NCBI GenBank assembly: GCA_949152475.1
Contig: OX424557.1
Span: forward strand, 28,147,462-28,211,461
Direction: 5' to 3'
Source of the DNA: Terebella lapidaria
Lineage: Eukaryota; Annelida; Polychaeta; Terebellida; Terebellidae
Length of the DNA: 64,000 nt
Shown: piece after piece, positions 36,186 to 48,564 of the stretch
Layout: every line of letters begins with the position of its first letter
Position numbering within the stretch: position 1 is the stretch's first letter
The notes under the pieces: generated by a model
Databases searched by the model: none
Told to the model about the DNA's origin: nothing
The model's input: only the letters and a program-made list of their open reading frames with translations
Position numbers and translations under genes: made by a program

Positions 36186-36749
36186 TGCTCTAAGAATCTT
36201 AAACTTGAACAGTCCTTGAATCAATGTCCAATCATAGGAACCGGTCCCATCAAAGGTACCCAATAGCTATGATTGGTAACGTTAAAAGCTATGTTGAGGG
36301 ACTCGTTCAGAGGGGCAAAATGTTAAATCGTATTAAAAGTGTAAGTAAAGTCAAAACCGATGTTATTTTATATTGAAGAACACATTGAAATAACAGTGAA
36401 ATAACTGAATATTCTAAATTTGCGTGGCTTTGAAAAAGATTTAGGTGTATGCCTATTCAGTTAAGTTGTCTGTGTTTATTATTCTCGTTGCCGAATGGTC
36501 AAATCTACGCATTTAGCATAGTTGGCGGAGCAACATTGAAATGCTTTGCGGTTTGATGGGGTGATTGCCCTGTAAGTGACCTTGACCTTCGTGTCATTAC
36601 TTCTCGTAGATTCTCGTTCACTTTTTGACGTTTTTGTCTTTTGACCAATCAGCAACGCAAATGGAGCACGTGGACGTTGGTGAAATCGCGCTATGTTGTT
36701 CACACAGGTGTCATGGCTGCTGAAAAAGTACCTTCCTCTCTTGGCAGAG
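36186..36749 (+). promoter_or_regulatory. Possible DNAJC14 promoter / 5' UTR region
   Basis: There is no coding exon. A CCAAT-like box (GACCAATCAGCAACGC) lies near 36642. The first DNAJC14 coding exon starts at an acceptor (40441/40442) two bases before its ATG, so at least one upstream non-coding exon must exist. A consensus donor GTGAGT at 36801 (repeated at 37716) is a candidate for its end. The assignment is by position only. Confidence 0.3.
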
Positions 36750-37189
36750 AAACAGCGTTCATTATGACTTTCTGAAATCCTGTTTAGATTTATGATAGTG
36801 GTGAGTATAATGTTATCAGCTATGTCAACCTGCTCATGTCATACGGTTCACTCACAGAAGTCAGTCGCTGCTGACAGTCACACTGACAGTCATTGACAGT
36901 GCTGTGCAGTGCAATGCCAATCATCATGACTGCAGTGTAGATTGTTACTCACCAGCGCACAGGGCCAAGATCAATTCAAACTGGCTAGAATGTACAATAA
37001 CGTGGGTAATTTTATTACCAACTAATTTCTCATACTTAGGATCCGGAATGACAATTGGTTATGATTTAAAAGTGTTCTTTAGTACACACCAGATGTTCTT
37101 TTTATCTGTAGAGCGCACAACACAGTTTTCGTCACCTCTCAGTTTTCGTCAGGTGGTCTTCATAGGTTGATTTCAATGATTTAACAAAA
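36750..37189. repeat. 440-bp direct repeat, copy 1
   Basis: Matches 37665-38104 over its full length with no difference found by eye, displaced by 915 bp. It includes the candidate donor GATAGTG/GTGAGT and an 88-codon frame present identically in both copies. The copies lack LTR-like TG...CA ends. Confidence 0.9.
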
Positions 37190-37664
37190 GTTAAGTTGTT
37201 GTGGTCATTCTTGGAAATTTGGACAATCTCGAGAAGGTCCAGGGCAAACTTGAGCATTCCAAAACGGTCCTGGACCATTTTGGAAAGGTGCTTTACTAAG
37301 ATGATTTTGATTTATTTCTTGACAATATGGCAAGAAATATTAATGTAACCTATATTTTATAACCAAGTTGGATTATACAAAGCTAATTAAATGTCAGAAA
37401 ATTGACAAGCAGGGAAACACCGTGAATTTCACTGATAAATTTAAATAAAACAAACTTCCATATAAATGTATTTAATCATTGAATAAACATGTGGGAAAAT
37501 TTTATTAATTTATATTCCTCGATTTTAATTGGGAGGAAAATTGTATAAATATTATTTTGCTGTTTACATCCACTATTTAATAAGAAACATTTTATATTCC
37601 AAGATTGTCCTGGGCAAACTGGGCATCCACGAGAATGTCCAAATACCCAAGAATGAGCACGACA
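37190..37664. mobile_element. MITE-like element between two 440-bp direct repeats
   Basis: Ends are inverted copies: GTTGTGGTCATTCTTGGAAA near 37196 against the complement of the right end, GTCGTGCTCATTCTTGGGTA. Both continue TTTGGACA and TCTCG. The interior is AT-rich and non-coding. An inner GGTCC / GGACC region adds secondary structure. Confidence 0.7.
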
Positions 37665-38104
37665 AAACAGCGTTCATTATGACTTTCTGAAATCCTGTTT
37701 AGATTTATGATAGTGGTGAGTATAATGTTATCAGCTATGTCAACCTGCTCATGTCATACGGTTCACTCACAGAAGTCAGTCGCTGCTGACAGTCACACTG
37801 ACAGTCATTGACAGTGCTGTGCAGTGCAATGCCAATCATCATGACTGCAGTGTAGATTGTTACTCACCAGCGCACAGGGCCAAGATCAATTCAAACTGGC
37901 TAGAATGTACAATAACGTGGGTAATTTTATTACCAACTAATTTCTCATACTTAGGATCCGGAATGACAATTGGTTATGATTTAAAAGTGTTCTTTAGTAC
38001 ACACCAGATGTTCTTTTTATCTGTAGAGCGCACAACACAGTTTTCGTCACCTCTCAGTTTTCGTCAGGTGGTCTTCATAGGTTGATTTCAATGATTTAAC
38101 AAAA
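37665..38104. repeat. 440-bp direct repeat, copy 2
   Basis: Second copy of 36750-37189. The flanks diverge immediately after the shared ATTTAACAAAA. Confidence 0.9.
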
Positions 38105-38817
38105 CTAAAACATGTTAAAAGTGTCATTTGCATCAAAACAACCATCGTCGTCTGCAATAATGTGAGGAATAATGAATGGGGCAAAGTATGGAGCGGTAAT
38201 AGTGTAATCAGTATTATATTGGCAACTTTGATGAGCGTTTTTCATTACTTTCCATTTATATCCCAACAAACCACCGTTCTTTTCATTATAATTCCTGTAA
38301 TTTATCTTCAACAGTAAGAGGCTCAACCCATGTTTGTACAATTATGTTGATCACCAGCAATAATGTCAATAAAACCACTCCATAATTGAGGCAGTGTATG
38401 CTGTGCTGCCACCTGACGAATACTGCGAGTAGCTTATGTTTGTCCCAGTCCAGTGACATGGATTATTTTGGTTCTAAACCCTCAAGATTATCGACGTCAT
38501 ATTGAATGAAATATAATATTATGTGAAGAATGTTGAATGTTTACCATGCACAAAACATTAAAACTTATTCATTCTTTGAAGTCGATGTTTTACTGATTGC
38601 TTTGCATAACATGACGAAAACTGTGTTGATCGGTCTATTTATCAGTTTGTGCCACTGGTCAACTCATCATTGTCATTGATTATTGTAGAGAAACAGGATT
38701 GCCCACTAAATTGTACATGTGTTCCGTCAAACTTGCCAAGTCGCAGTGCGGAACTGAAGCTAAGAACATCTCGCAGTTCAACATGTTCATGGCAGTTGTC
38801 AGGCATAGCCCTGAATA

Positions 38818-38899
38818 CTAGGCACAATGAATGATCGGTCCCATGATCGGTCCTCACCGGGCTCACCCCCACCTCCACTCTGGACCGATCATTGTGCCT
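38818..38899. repeat. Short inverted repeat
   Basis: GGCACAATGAATGATCGGTC near 38821 pairs with GGACCGATCATTGTGCC ending about 38898. The loop contains a further GATCGGTCC. It is small and non-coding, probably a mobile-element remnant. Confidence 0.6.
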
Positions 38900-38917
38900 T
38901 GTACTCATAGATCTAGC

Positions 38918-39357
38918 TACCGTATTCCCGCGAATACAGGCGCATGCGCCTATAAATGAAACCGCGCCTTTTTGGGCATGTCCAGAATCATAATTCTGCC
39001 TCATATATAGGCGCATGCACTTTTATGTGAGGTATGGCGCATGCGCCTATAAGTGAATCCACTTTCCTTCAAACACAAGTTTTCCAGGTGGGTGTCGTAT
39101 GCATTTTATTACATAGTGAATCACATATATTAGACTATAGGTGGGTTGGACCCTTCCATGTACCAGATAACACTTATTTCAATTCAATAATGTATTGCAA
39201 AAACATGTTCTGAGAGGTGCGCTTATAAACGATACCGTATCCTCCACACAGTGTGCTGGAGAAAAAATATACCTTGTATAAGCGCATGCGCCTATATACA
39301 AGGTATGGCGCACCTTCATTTATAGACGCATGCGCCTCTATGCGCGGGAATACGGTA
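38918..39357. mobile_element. 440-bp TIR element, TACCGTATTCCCGCG ends
   Basis: Left end TACCGTATTCCCGCGAATAC, right end on the opposite strand TACCGTATTCCCGCGCATAG. Several GCGCATGCGCCTATA motifs recur in both orientations (38940, 39010, 39040, 39280, 39325), forming internal palindromes. It is non-coding. Confidence 0.82.
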
Positions 39358-39589
39358 AGCACATACCTTACCACATAGTTTCAACTGACCAAAAATGGGG
39401 TTGGATGCACAATAACGTCGACAATCTGAGACATAGGCTGTCATTGGTTGGTTTAAAACTGTTCATATGGTGCAGATAGCATGGCGCTGATTGGTCACAC
39501 CCACTTTTGCCCAGAGTGGCACATCATCCTACATGCGCTCCCGAAGATATACTCGCGTAGAAATGATTTTCTAGGACAAATTAAGGCCG

Positions 39590-39964
39590 AAAAAAAAAAA
39601 AAAAAGGTGTGTGTTTAGGGTTTCATGGTCCTAAAAACTTAGGTTCGGTAGTTAGGTTTTTTTTTTTTGACACTAGTCTAGAACATTTTTGTGACCACGT
39701 GCACACCTGTAGTCTCGTGTAGCATATTACTTCTCCCTCGTGTACCAAAAACGCATAAGCAATGTGTTTCTGCATGTATTTACTTACTTTCTGTTCAAAT
39801 TTTTCTTTTATGTCAATAAAAAACATGGAACACTGGGTGAAGAATCTGGGGAAAAAATGTCAAGAACCAAAAAAAAAAGTATTTTTTTCAGGTGAAAAAG
39901 CAGGGTAGGGGCCTTTGACCTAGGGTCGGTAGGGAAACCCTAAACACAAACCTTTTTTTTTTTT
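39590..39964. mobile_element. 375-bp inverted-repeat element with poly-A/poly-T ends
   Basis: Left: a run of A then GGTGTGTGTTTAGGGTTTC. Right: GAAACCCTAAACACAAACC then a run of T. The arms continue inward imperfectly (GGTTCGGTAG / GGTCGGTAGG). It is non-coding. Confidence 0.7.
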
Positions 39965-40441
39965 GCCTAATCCTGGTATATATTGTGTGTCGTCACCAGG
40001 AAATGAACAGTGAACACATTAAAATGTAGAGCTAAAATGATTAATTGGATTTATCTATACCGACACAATTACTACATGTGTAATCAATTACATGTACAGA
40101 ATTTGAAAATTGGTAATCGTTCCTTGTTCAGTGTACCTACCCCTTTATAATCATTACAAAAAGGTACAAATGCCTATTTTATTGCAAAAAAAACTTGCAT
40201 TAACATCAAAAACCTGTTACATTTTACTGGAAGTACACATTATGTAAACACCAGTTGACGAGTTCCAAAACAAAGTGTATTTGTGAACTGCAGAGTATTG
40301 TGTGGTTGCCATCGTAAATTTACACCAGAAACACATACATTTAAAATAGGCCTTCTGAGTAATGTATTTTTTGCTATTGCTCCATATTTCACAGTTACAT
40401 TAATTACTGAGTATTACCCTTCCTCATATATTTTCTTTCAG

Positions 40442-43400
40442 AAATGGAAAGAAGGCCAATAAACAACCAGTTTGGACATGATGGAGGAGGGGTAGATCCA
40501 AGGAGAGAACACCTGTCCTCAGGCCTACAACATTCCACAGGTCTTTCCTTGCCTCAGACAGGCTCCAGTGTGCAGTATGATGGTGTCAATGACTTGCCCA
40601 ACTTATCTCCCATCAATGCAGCTGGTCCAAATCCTTCACCCTACGTAGCACCCTGGGTCCCAGCTGATCCATCTCTCGCAAGCTTCTTGCCGAATTATGG
40701 TGGATGGACTTCATATCCTACTGATGATGACCCTGAAGAAGATACCAGCCAGTTTGTCCAAGAGAATGTCAACCCAGCTCCAGTAAACCCTGTATTCATG
40801 TCCAGTAATGACTACTTCCAATCCTTGAGTCAGCCAGACTCAGCCAGCACAGAAGATGGTCTGTACACATCCAGGGCACGGAGTCACTCAGAACATTTTG
40901 ATGTACTTGGGGGAATGGCTGGTGTGGACTTCACCAATTTGGCACAAGGTGGCTTCGAACTTTATACAGAATCTCTCCAACAGTGGACCAATACACCTTC
41001 TCCCGACACAAAAACTTATGATCCGTTTGGAACCCCGCATGTCTTACAGGAACAAACTATAGATGCTAGTATTCCAACATCAATTCAGAATACAGTCTCT
41101 TTCCATAAAGACACACAGAGTGAAGCTCCAGTTCAGCTTGTGAACATACCTAGTGCACCTGTACCTCCTGTCAAAGTATGTGATGCCAAAGCCAAGAGCA
41201 AATTGAGCTATTCTGAAGTTGCCAAGAACAGGCCTCCAGACTACAGAGCAACAGCTGTCAAAAAAGATTTGCCTCCAGTGCACAATCCTCCAGAGACCAA
41301 ACCCCCACAAAACCTGCCAGACGCATTTCCAGACTTCACTGGAGTCCGAACCAACAAATACCATAGCAAACCTCGGTCTTCAAGGCATTCAAAACCAAAG
41401 AAGCGACCACTCCTAGAACCAACCACAATAAAGCCTGACTCCCGTTATGGACTTGACACGTTTGAAGATCCTGTTCAGACATCGAAGTCAGGTTTCAGTG
41501 ACCATTTCTCAGCAAGCTCTGGGAGCACCCCACAGAGTAGAAAGGGCAGCACCAGTAGTGGCACCGGGAGCTGTGAGCCAGAGGACCTAGATCGGCCTGA
41601 GACCTTGAAACGCTCAGTCAGCACTGAGGAGGCTGATGAAGCCACAAGTGAGAGCAGCAAGAACCGTCTACCATTGTCCGACATGAAATCGGACTCAAAG
41701 AAAGGAAATCCGTGCAAGAGTGGGCCCGATAATGAGTCTGTGATGGCTGGACACATATTGAGTGGTGAAAGCAGAGGTTTCCAAAGACAGGAAAGTAAGC
41801 CACATAACTCTGACAGGCATGATGACGCAAAGAGAAAAAATCAGCCACAGAAAACAGATGGTGGTGAAGCTAAGCGACCACGGAGCTCATCTTGTAACAC
41901 AGGTGAGGCAACTGGCATTCTGCATGCTAAGGCACCCACTGGTGGGAAGCAGCCAGTTTTCTTCGATCCAAGAAGGATATTCGAATCAAAGGCTACACCT
42001 TCATCAAACTCAACATCCAACATCTCCTCTTTCACAAACAACCAAGATTCCTCTGTTCATGCTGAGGGGCAGCATCAGACCAAGTCAAAGCTATCAGAAG
42101 CAGAGAATATCTTGAATAATGACAAGCCAAAAACCAAACAGAACAGCAACATCAGCCGTTCCTGCTACATAAACAATGATCTACGCGAATCCCCTACATC
42201 AAGTAAAAAGCAAACCAACTCTGATATCCAGCGGGATGCAGGAGCAGCATTAGGGAATTCAGATGCTGAAAACATCCAGTCGCAGAGAGGTTCTAGTCAT
42301 AGTCAGGCCAGTCATAGCACCTCACACTCCAAGACTAAGTCTGTGCCTTCCAGGGACAACTCCAGTGGAGCTGCAAAATCTGAGCCTCATGTCGGACATT
42401 CACATCCTGAAAATCATAAACCTGAACACCCGAAAGTTGAATCGCACGGTTCTTCTCGAAGGTATGATCATGGCAAGGGAGGGGCTTCGTCAAAGGACGG
42501 CCGAGGATCTGGTCACTCGAGGGCAGAGCCGAAAGGTGCAGGATCTCGATCTGAGTCACGCGGATCTTGTCACGGCAAGTCCGACGGGCGAGGACACAAC
42601 AAACCTGAATCCAGAAACCCAGGTAGCTCTCGACAGGATGCTCGAGGGACTGCAAGGCCGGAATCTCGCAGTTCTGGTTCTAACCGCCAAGGTCCGGGGT
42701 CAAGATACGATGGTAGGACCCACAACAGGAACGACCTGCCTCCGAGACCCAAACCTGGCACCAGGAAAAACCAGTCGGACTGGGACCAACAAAATGCCAT
42801 GGGTAATGAAACTGGTCTCTGTCTATCTGTATGTTTCAGTGTGTATGTTGTGGCTACTGAGATATGGGCATTCATTGCATGCTGAATCATGTGTATTCCT
42901 CTGTGGCAGGAGAGCTGATGACGCAGATGTGGCAGTGGATGATGTGGGCTGGTCAGGAGCTAGGATATGTAATGTGGAATATCACCAAACTCACCATCAG
43001 CATAGGCCTTGCACTGTACGCTCATAACGCTATAGATGTACACGTAAACAATTTGCTCACTTCTACTTATATGTTGATTTACATGTAGTTGAATTTAATG
43101 CTTTTCCATTTATTTCAGCCTCTTGATGATGGGACAGTACAGTTTATCCACTGCCAAAAGTCTCTGGATTGTGATAGAAGCCAAAGTATTCCGTACTCCA
43201 AGTCCCGAGTCGCCGGACCAACCGGAGTTCAAAGCCAGGGCAAATTTTGGTCTCAAGGAGAACATTGTTCTTCCTTCCACTGGTCAGTGTTTACTCTGTG
43301 GTCAAACTTATATCTTAGCGTTGTTATATCGTGACAATAAACTTAGATTGTATCACAAATCATAATGTATACCCTCGCAGGTGATGATGCAATGAAGCGA

Positions 43401-45426
43401 CTGCTGGCAGAGAAAGGGAGTGATCCATACAGGTTTGTACTTCAAAATATTAATGATAATGTTAAGATTATTGTTGTTCCTGCATGTTATTCAGTGGGTA
43501 TACAACAAAGTATGCTGTTGTGTGACAAGAAAATGTCCGAGAAATCCTTTGATTGGTGCATGTACATGTATTGTGAATGCTTTGTATTTGTTATGCTAAG
43601 CAATACTTGCCTCTGATTTTTCCCTGCAGTATTCTAGGTGTCCGGGCTGATGTCAATGATGAGGTTTTGAAAAAGTACTACAGAAGACAAGCTGTACTGG
43701 TTCATCCAGACAAGGTATTACTCATCAGAAATGCTGATTCACCTGATTCTCATGCAATCTATAGTTTTTGCAAAGAAAAGTTTGTGTTTCATATAAAGTA
43801 AAGAAAAGATCTTGCTTCAGATATCTGCTAAAAGCAAATATAACAGTTTACATACAAGAATTATCTGCAATAATATCATACAAATGTGCCCCACTCATTT
43901 TCAGAATCAAACCCCTGGTGCTGAAGAAGCCTTCAAGATACTTGGACATGCATTTGACTTAGTTGGAGAACCGGTGGGTTACAGCACAAACTTGAGTGTT
44001 GAAAGAACCCGACATGAATTGCTACTGTCCATGTATTCGTAAATATCTCCTTGAGTACTGTGTAAGCATTGGTTTTGTGATCTGTTTCAGGAGAAGCGAC
44101 GACACTTTGATACACAACGAATGGAAGCTCAGGAAGAGGAAGAGGCTCTGGTATGTAGCTCTTTGCGTAGAGATGTGTTCTAAATGTTTTTACATATGCT
44201 GGAATCCAGCAGCTGGATGGAGTTACAAAGAAATACTGCATTTTCTGCTTTCAGCACAAATTTGCTGATCTACTGACAAAGCTTCACGACAAGATGCAGG
44301 AGGTAATGAATTGAACTACATCTACACTACAAATGTGTTGCCAATTGCACGTTCGAAAAGGATCAATGAAAGGAAACCAATAGCATGGCATTATGACCAT
44401 TATTGTCTTCTATACCAAAAATATTCATGATGTAATATCATTCAGGCCACCAATCTAATGCGGTGTGAGAACTGTGGAGGCAAACACCGTCGTGTGCCAA
44501 CTGACCGGCCGATGTACGCTGCCCGATACTGCCAGAAGTGTGACTACAATCATCCCGTGAGAGAGGTCAGGCATCTCGTCCATTAGTCACATGATCATCA
44601 GTGCAGGCCATTGGATGCATTTGTAAATATTTTATTATGATGTTTAATACAGTTTTGATGTCTTTATTTAGGGCGATGTATGGGCTGAGAGTCATATGCT
44701 GGGCTTCCTCTGGAACTACTATGCTTGTATGGACAACCGAGTACATGACATCACGGAATGGGCTTCCTGCCAGGTAGTGTAATCATCACAAATCTACCAT
44801 CATCTAATCAGCTTTAGCAGTTCCTCAGACATGCTTCAGAATGCGTGTTCGATGCCTTTCATCACATAATTGTTGTCTTAGGTGTGCTGAATGTTTGGTT
44901 AGGTTGGCTCATGTTTTTCATTTCAGTGTGATCGCTTCAAACATATCCAAGCCAATGCTCACAATGTGGTCTATCGTATAGCAACAAACACTAATACAGG
45001 GGGCAGACATCGCCAACAGGCCAACCACCGGGGGACGAAGTGAGTAATGTATTGGAGAACTGCCACAGAGTATGGAATAACCTGCTTCATAACCTCCATA
45101 TTGTTCTTGGGACATAGAATATACTAGGTGTTTGTTGTGACACACAGCATATCCTTCAAAATAAATGGATATTATGACGTACAATACAATATATTCTGTA
45201 TTACAGTGAGGCGGACTTGGAGGATTTCCTGAGTCACTTGTTTCACCAGACAGCTGGAGCTAACCAGCAGGGTACTGGAGCAGCTGGCCCAGGTGGTGGT
45301 ACCTTCACGGGGGAGGGTTTCCCCGGCTATGGACAGGCGAGGTCTGGCACGTCCAGCTGGAGTCAGTCGACATCCAGCTCCAGCAGCAACAAGAAAAGCC
45401 GCAGCCGCAGGAAGAAGCGCCACTAA
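40442..45426 (+). CDS. DNAJC14: DnaJ homolog subfamily C member 14 (DNAJC14), 12 coding exons
   Basis: An ER-membrane J-domain co-chaperone of Hsp70. CDS starts at ATG 40444, two bases after an acceptor. Exons: 40442-42802, 42910-43015, 43119-43282, 43381-43432, 43630-43714, 43905-43973, 44091-44150, 44255-44302, 44446-44565, 44672-44773, 44927-45039, 45207-45426. Coding total 3498 nt, 1165 residues, in phase throughout. Residues 1-786 (one exon) are polar and disordered, ending in an Arg/Ser/Gly-rich part. About 787-840 is hydrophobic ([29 protein letters not shown]), the membrane region. The J domain is about 877-945 ([20 protein letters not shown]) with intact HPD at 919-921. A zinc-ribbon-like part follows (RCENCGG, YCQKC, ~985-1020), then a conserved C-terminal domain ([21 protein letters not shown]) and a basic Ser-rich tail. 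The N-terminal part is longer than in the roughly 700-residue human protein. Confidence 0.95.
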
Positions 45427-47440
45427 AAGCTGATCGATCTAGCTTCTTACCATGGGATTACAACAATGTCTGGCCTTTGTTAATGCTAATCTGTCTTGAA
45501 TGGTGCCTTCATGGTTTGACTGTGTACCTTCCCATGTGCTTCACTGTCAGAAGTTATACATATGTTATCCTGCAATTAAAATTGGAGTTTTGCTGGTACA
45601 TGTACTTGAAACATGGAATATTTCATCCCTGGTGCATATGTTGAGTTAAGATTGATCCAATATTCGAGAAGATAATACCATTAGAGCACATTATATACAT
45701 TAGTAAATTGAACGCTTAACACTAACTGGTTCTATGCTTCGAAAAGTTCTCGGTGTCAACAGTTACTTCCAGGTAATCTTCACTAGTAGCTTTCGCATTC
45801 CTGCACAAGCTATTGGCAGGTGACCGTTCAGTGTAACCCCAAATAGTCGCCTGCAACCAAACAATGTAGTTATCAACTTGTTGGGTTTTTTGTCACATGT
45901 ATCATTTGTCTCCCAGCTGAACCAAAACAATCCTGTTATGTGGAGAGGAGAATATTGTAAGCTGATGATGCTTTATTAGTTTGAAAAAAAGTTGAATCAT
46001 GGAAAACTACCACACAAAGAAAATGTGATAGTATATTTCTAAGAGCAAAAAAAAAGGTAATGGAGGATACGTAATTTATAATCTTGTGTACATGTACATG
46101 GAATCATGAGGGCCAGACTCTATGTTTCACATGTGTTGCCAATATTCAACTTTGAAGTAAGCAGTTAAGTTGAGTATAATCTGTACTGATGCATAACTTG
46201 TCGAAGTTTCACATTATGCTATGAGCACATTGATTGTTATTCTAACATGTCCACTGTCCATATGATGTCTGTATTGTTACCAGATCACAACATAGAATTA
46301 TGAGCATCCAGTTCAAGACGCAGATGTCCATTGCTGTTCCACTGAATGAAACTTTGTATTTAAATATTACCTATTGCCCATTAATCTCGTCTGACATCAG
46401 ATCTTTCAGGTGGAAATTTAACCTTCCAGTCATCCACTGCTCGTATTCATGTTGCTTAAATTTTGGTTAATATCATAATAGATAGTCACAAAGTAAATAT
46501 TACATGTGTGTTTCAGAAAAGCAAGATCATATTGTAAGTTCACCAATATTCCAGTCCTGCGTGGCAAACATGTGCGTGATTCTTCATTAAGGCAGCCCAC
46601 TGTGTGTTGTTCAGTGGGAAACCTTGCTGGAGAAAGGGAGAATTTGAATTTGTGTCACAAAGATAACACGGATCAAAAAGTTTTATTTTGTTGATTGTTT
46701 AAGGTGCTAATGTTGTTTGTTTCATGTGCTGTTGACAAGTCTTATCTGATATGTTCTTTTTGTTTGCTCACTGGTGATGATCAACTTATCATGTGTGAGA
46801 TGTGCAATGATTACAAATGACTTTATATATCTGTATTATATGGTGCAAATTAATGTGATATTGGAATTATATTTTGAGGTAATAGAATAGCCTATTCTTG
46901 CATTGGGTGTGAGAGATATATATCAACTATTAAAGTCTGGCATTATAACACTATTGCAGGGTGACCATGGTGTGTATAGAGGACAGCTTATGATTCTTGA
47001 TAGTCGCCATTTATCATGTTCATTTCGAAATCAGTGTCTATGCTTGAAGGAATAACCTGTCATCTGTGAGTAATTTAACAATTTTGTTCCAATTAATGAT
47101 TTGATGGAAGTTCATGATGCAGTGCAGTATCCTGGTAAACCCACTTCATTGCTGGTACTGAGAAGTATTTTAATATCCAAACTCCTGCCAAAAAGAATCC
47201 AGTTGAAAGATGTACTTTTGTGTAGTTAAGATATTAAATTTTGCTTTGGCTGTACATATGAAGAGGTCATCAACTGACATGGTGTTTTGTCAGCTTTGAA
47301 CTGATGTTGATTGTTCCCAGTCTCGGCATCCAATCGAGCATTGGGGTGAGCTCTTGTGAGTTAACAGTGCAAGCTATACATATATTTTTCTAGCACGACA
47401 TGCTAATAAATTTATGTTGCATTCTGTGTTACACTTTAGT
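45427..47440. other. DNAJC14 3' region and intergenic sequence
   Basis: AT-rich sequence without recognised exons. ATTAAA near 45577 is a possible polyadenylation signal, and AATAAA near 47405 a distant one. No RNA gene or well-formed repeat is seen. Confidence 0.45.
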
Positions 47441-47759
47441 TTGTTTTCTTTTGATATCCAGTTAAATTATGATGATGAGGTCCGATCCTGAACAAGTAGG
47501 GCTGTTCAGTTATTGATAAAATTTGATATTAGGGACCAACACACTAAGCTAATTCTGGTCCAACCATAATTATCTTGCTTCAATCAATTGAATTCCAGGA
47601 AAACTGATAACGCAAATTTCGGTGGTTTGTGTTCTTTGATATTCAGTTATGTTTAAGGTAAATAATGATGATGAGGTCCGATCCTGAACAAGCAGGATTG
47701 TTCAGTTATTGATAAAATTTGACATCAAGGACCAACACACTTAAGCTAATTCTGGTCAC
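47441..47759. repeat. Diverged direct duplication, ~130-bp unit
   Basis: Two copies (about 47441-47567 and 47623-47759) share GATGATGAGGTCCGATCCTG, TTCAGTTATTGATAAAATTT, ACCAACACACT and AAGCTAATTCTGGTC, with scattered differences. Confidence 0.85.
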
Positions 47760-47767
47760 ACTGAATA

Positions 47768-48016
47768 ATAATACGGTCGTTTCGAGATGCAATTTGTGGA
47801 CCCTAGAACTCTCCACCGTGAGGTATTGAGAGTTAAGTTTCTGTATGCTGACTTCATGAAAATACGTCATTTTCTCTGACCAAATGAAACCAAAACATGA
47901 TAAAACCAGCTTGGCTGTCCCATAATAAACAAAAAGATCTGCGAATTCTAAGACCGCAGGGAATAATAAAAACCACGAGACATTGGGCAGATTCTATCTC
48001 GAAACGACCGTATTAT
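47768..48016. mobile_element. 249-bp MITE, ATACGGTCGTTTCGAGAT ends
   Basis: Left end ATAATACGGTCGTTTCGAGA, right end its complement TCTCGAAACGACCGTATTAT. It follows directly after the direct duplication. The interior is unrelated to any gene, and the open frame crossing its right end is not supported. Confidence 0.85.
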
Positions 48017-48441
48017 CTTTACTCGATCCAATCGATTGAATGGTACATGAAACTCAAATTTCGCGAAAACAATATGATGGGTTGTGTTTGTGTTTGGAGC
48101 AGTTGGGGAAAGGGACAAACTTCAGGTACTGTACCCAAACTTGTCAACAGTCTACAAATTTGGTCACCAGACATTGCTCAATTTGAATACATGTATTATG
48201 AGTGATTTCTCAAAAATAGTACTGCAGCATTCTAATGAATGAGTACACAATTTTCATTGGTCTTTTGTGCATTTATGGTTTTACAGAATCAGTGTTTCAT
48301 GCAGTATGGAACTCTTATACACCAACAATACCAAGACAATAATGCACCAACAGTCCTACACCAACTTCCCCGGCAAACAAAGTATATCTTGTTCTCGTTC
48401 AATTGAGTACCCAAATTGAATATTGTCTGGTGTGGTGTATA

Positions 48442-48564
48442 GGGTTATTGCACAATATGGGGTTTTATGCCCGAGGGCCAAGTCTTTGAGAAGCCCGACG
48501 CGAAGCGGAGGGCTTCTTGAAGACTTGGCCCGAGGGCATGAAACCTGATATTGTGCAATAACCC
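48442..48564. mobile_element. Near-perfect foldback element, 123 bp
   Basis: GGGTTATTGCACAATAT at the left and ATATTGTGCAATAACCC at the right. Pairing continues through ATGCCCGAGGGCCAAGTCTT / AAGACTTGGCCCGAGGGCAT and GAAGCCC / GGGCTTC, leaving only a short GACGCGAAGCGGA loop. It would form a long stable hairpin. Confidence 0.85.

Noticed and set aside
36904-37170. 88-codon ORF present identically at 36904-37170 and 37819-38085
   Set aside because: The identity reflects the 440-bp duplication rather than protein conservation. No domain is recognised.
36750-38104. Interpretation of the 440-bp direct repeats as LTRs of a retrotransposon
   Set aside because: There are no TG...CA ends, primer-binding site, polypurine tract or gag/pol frames. 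The interior is a 475-bp MITE.
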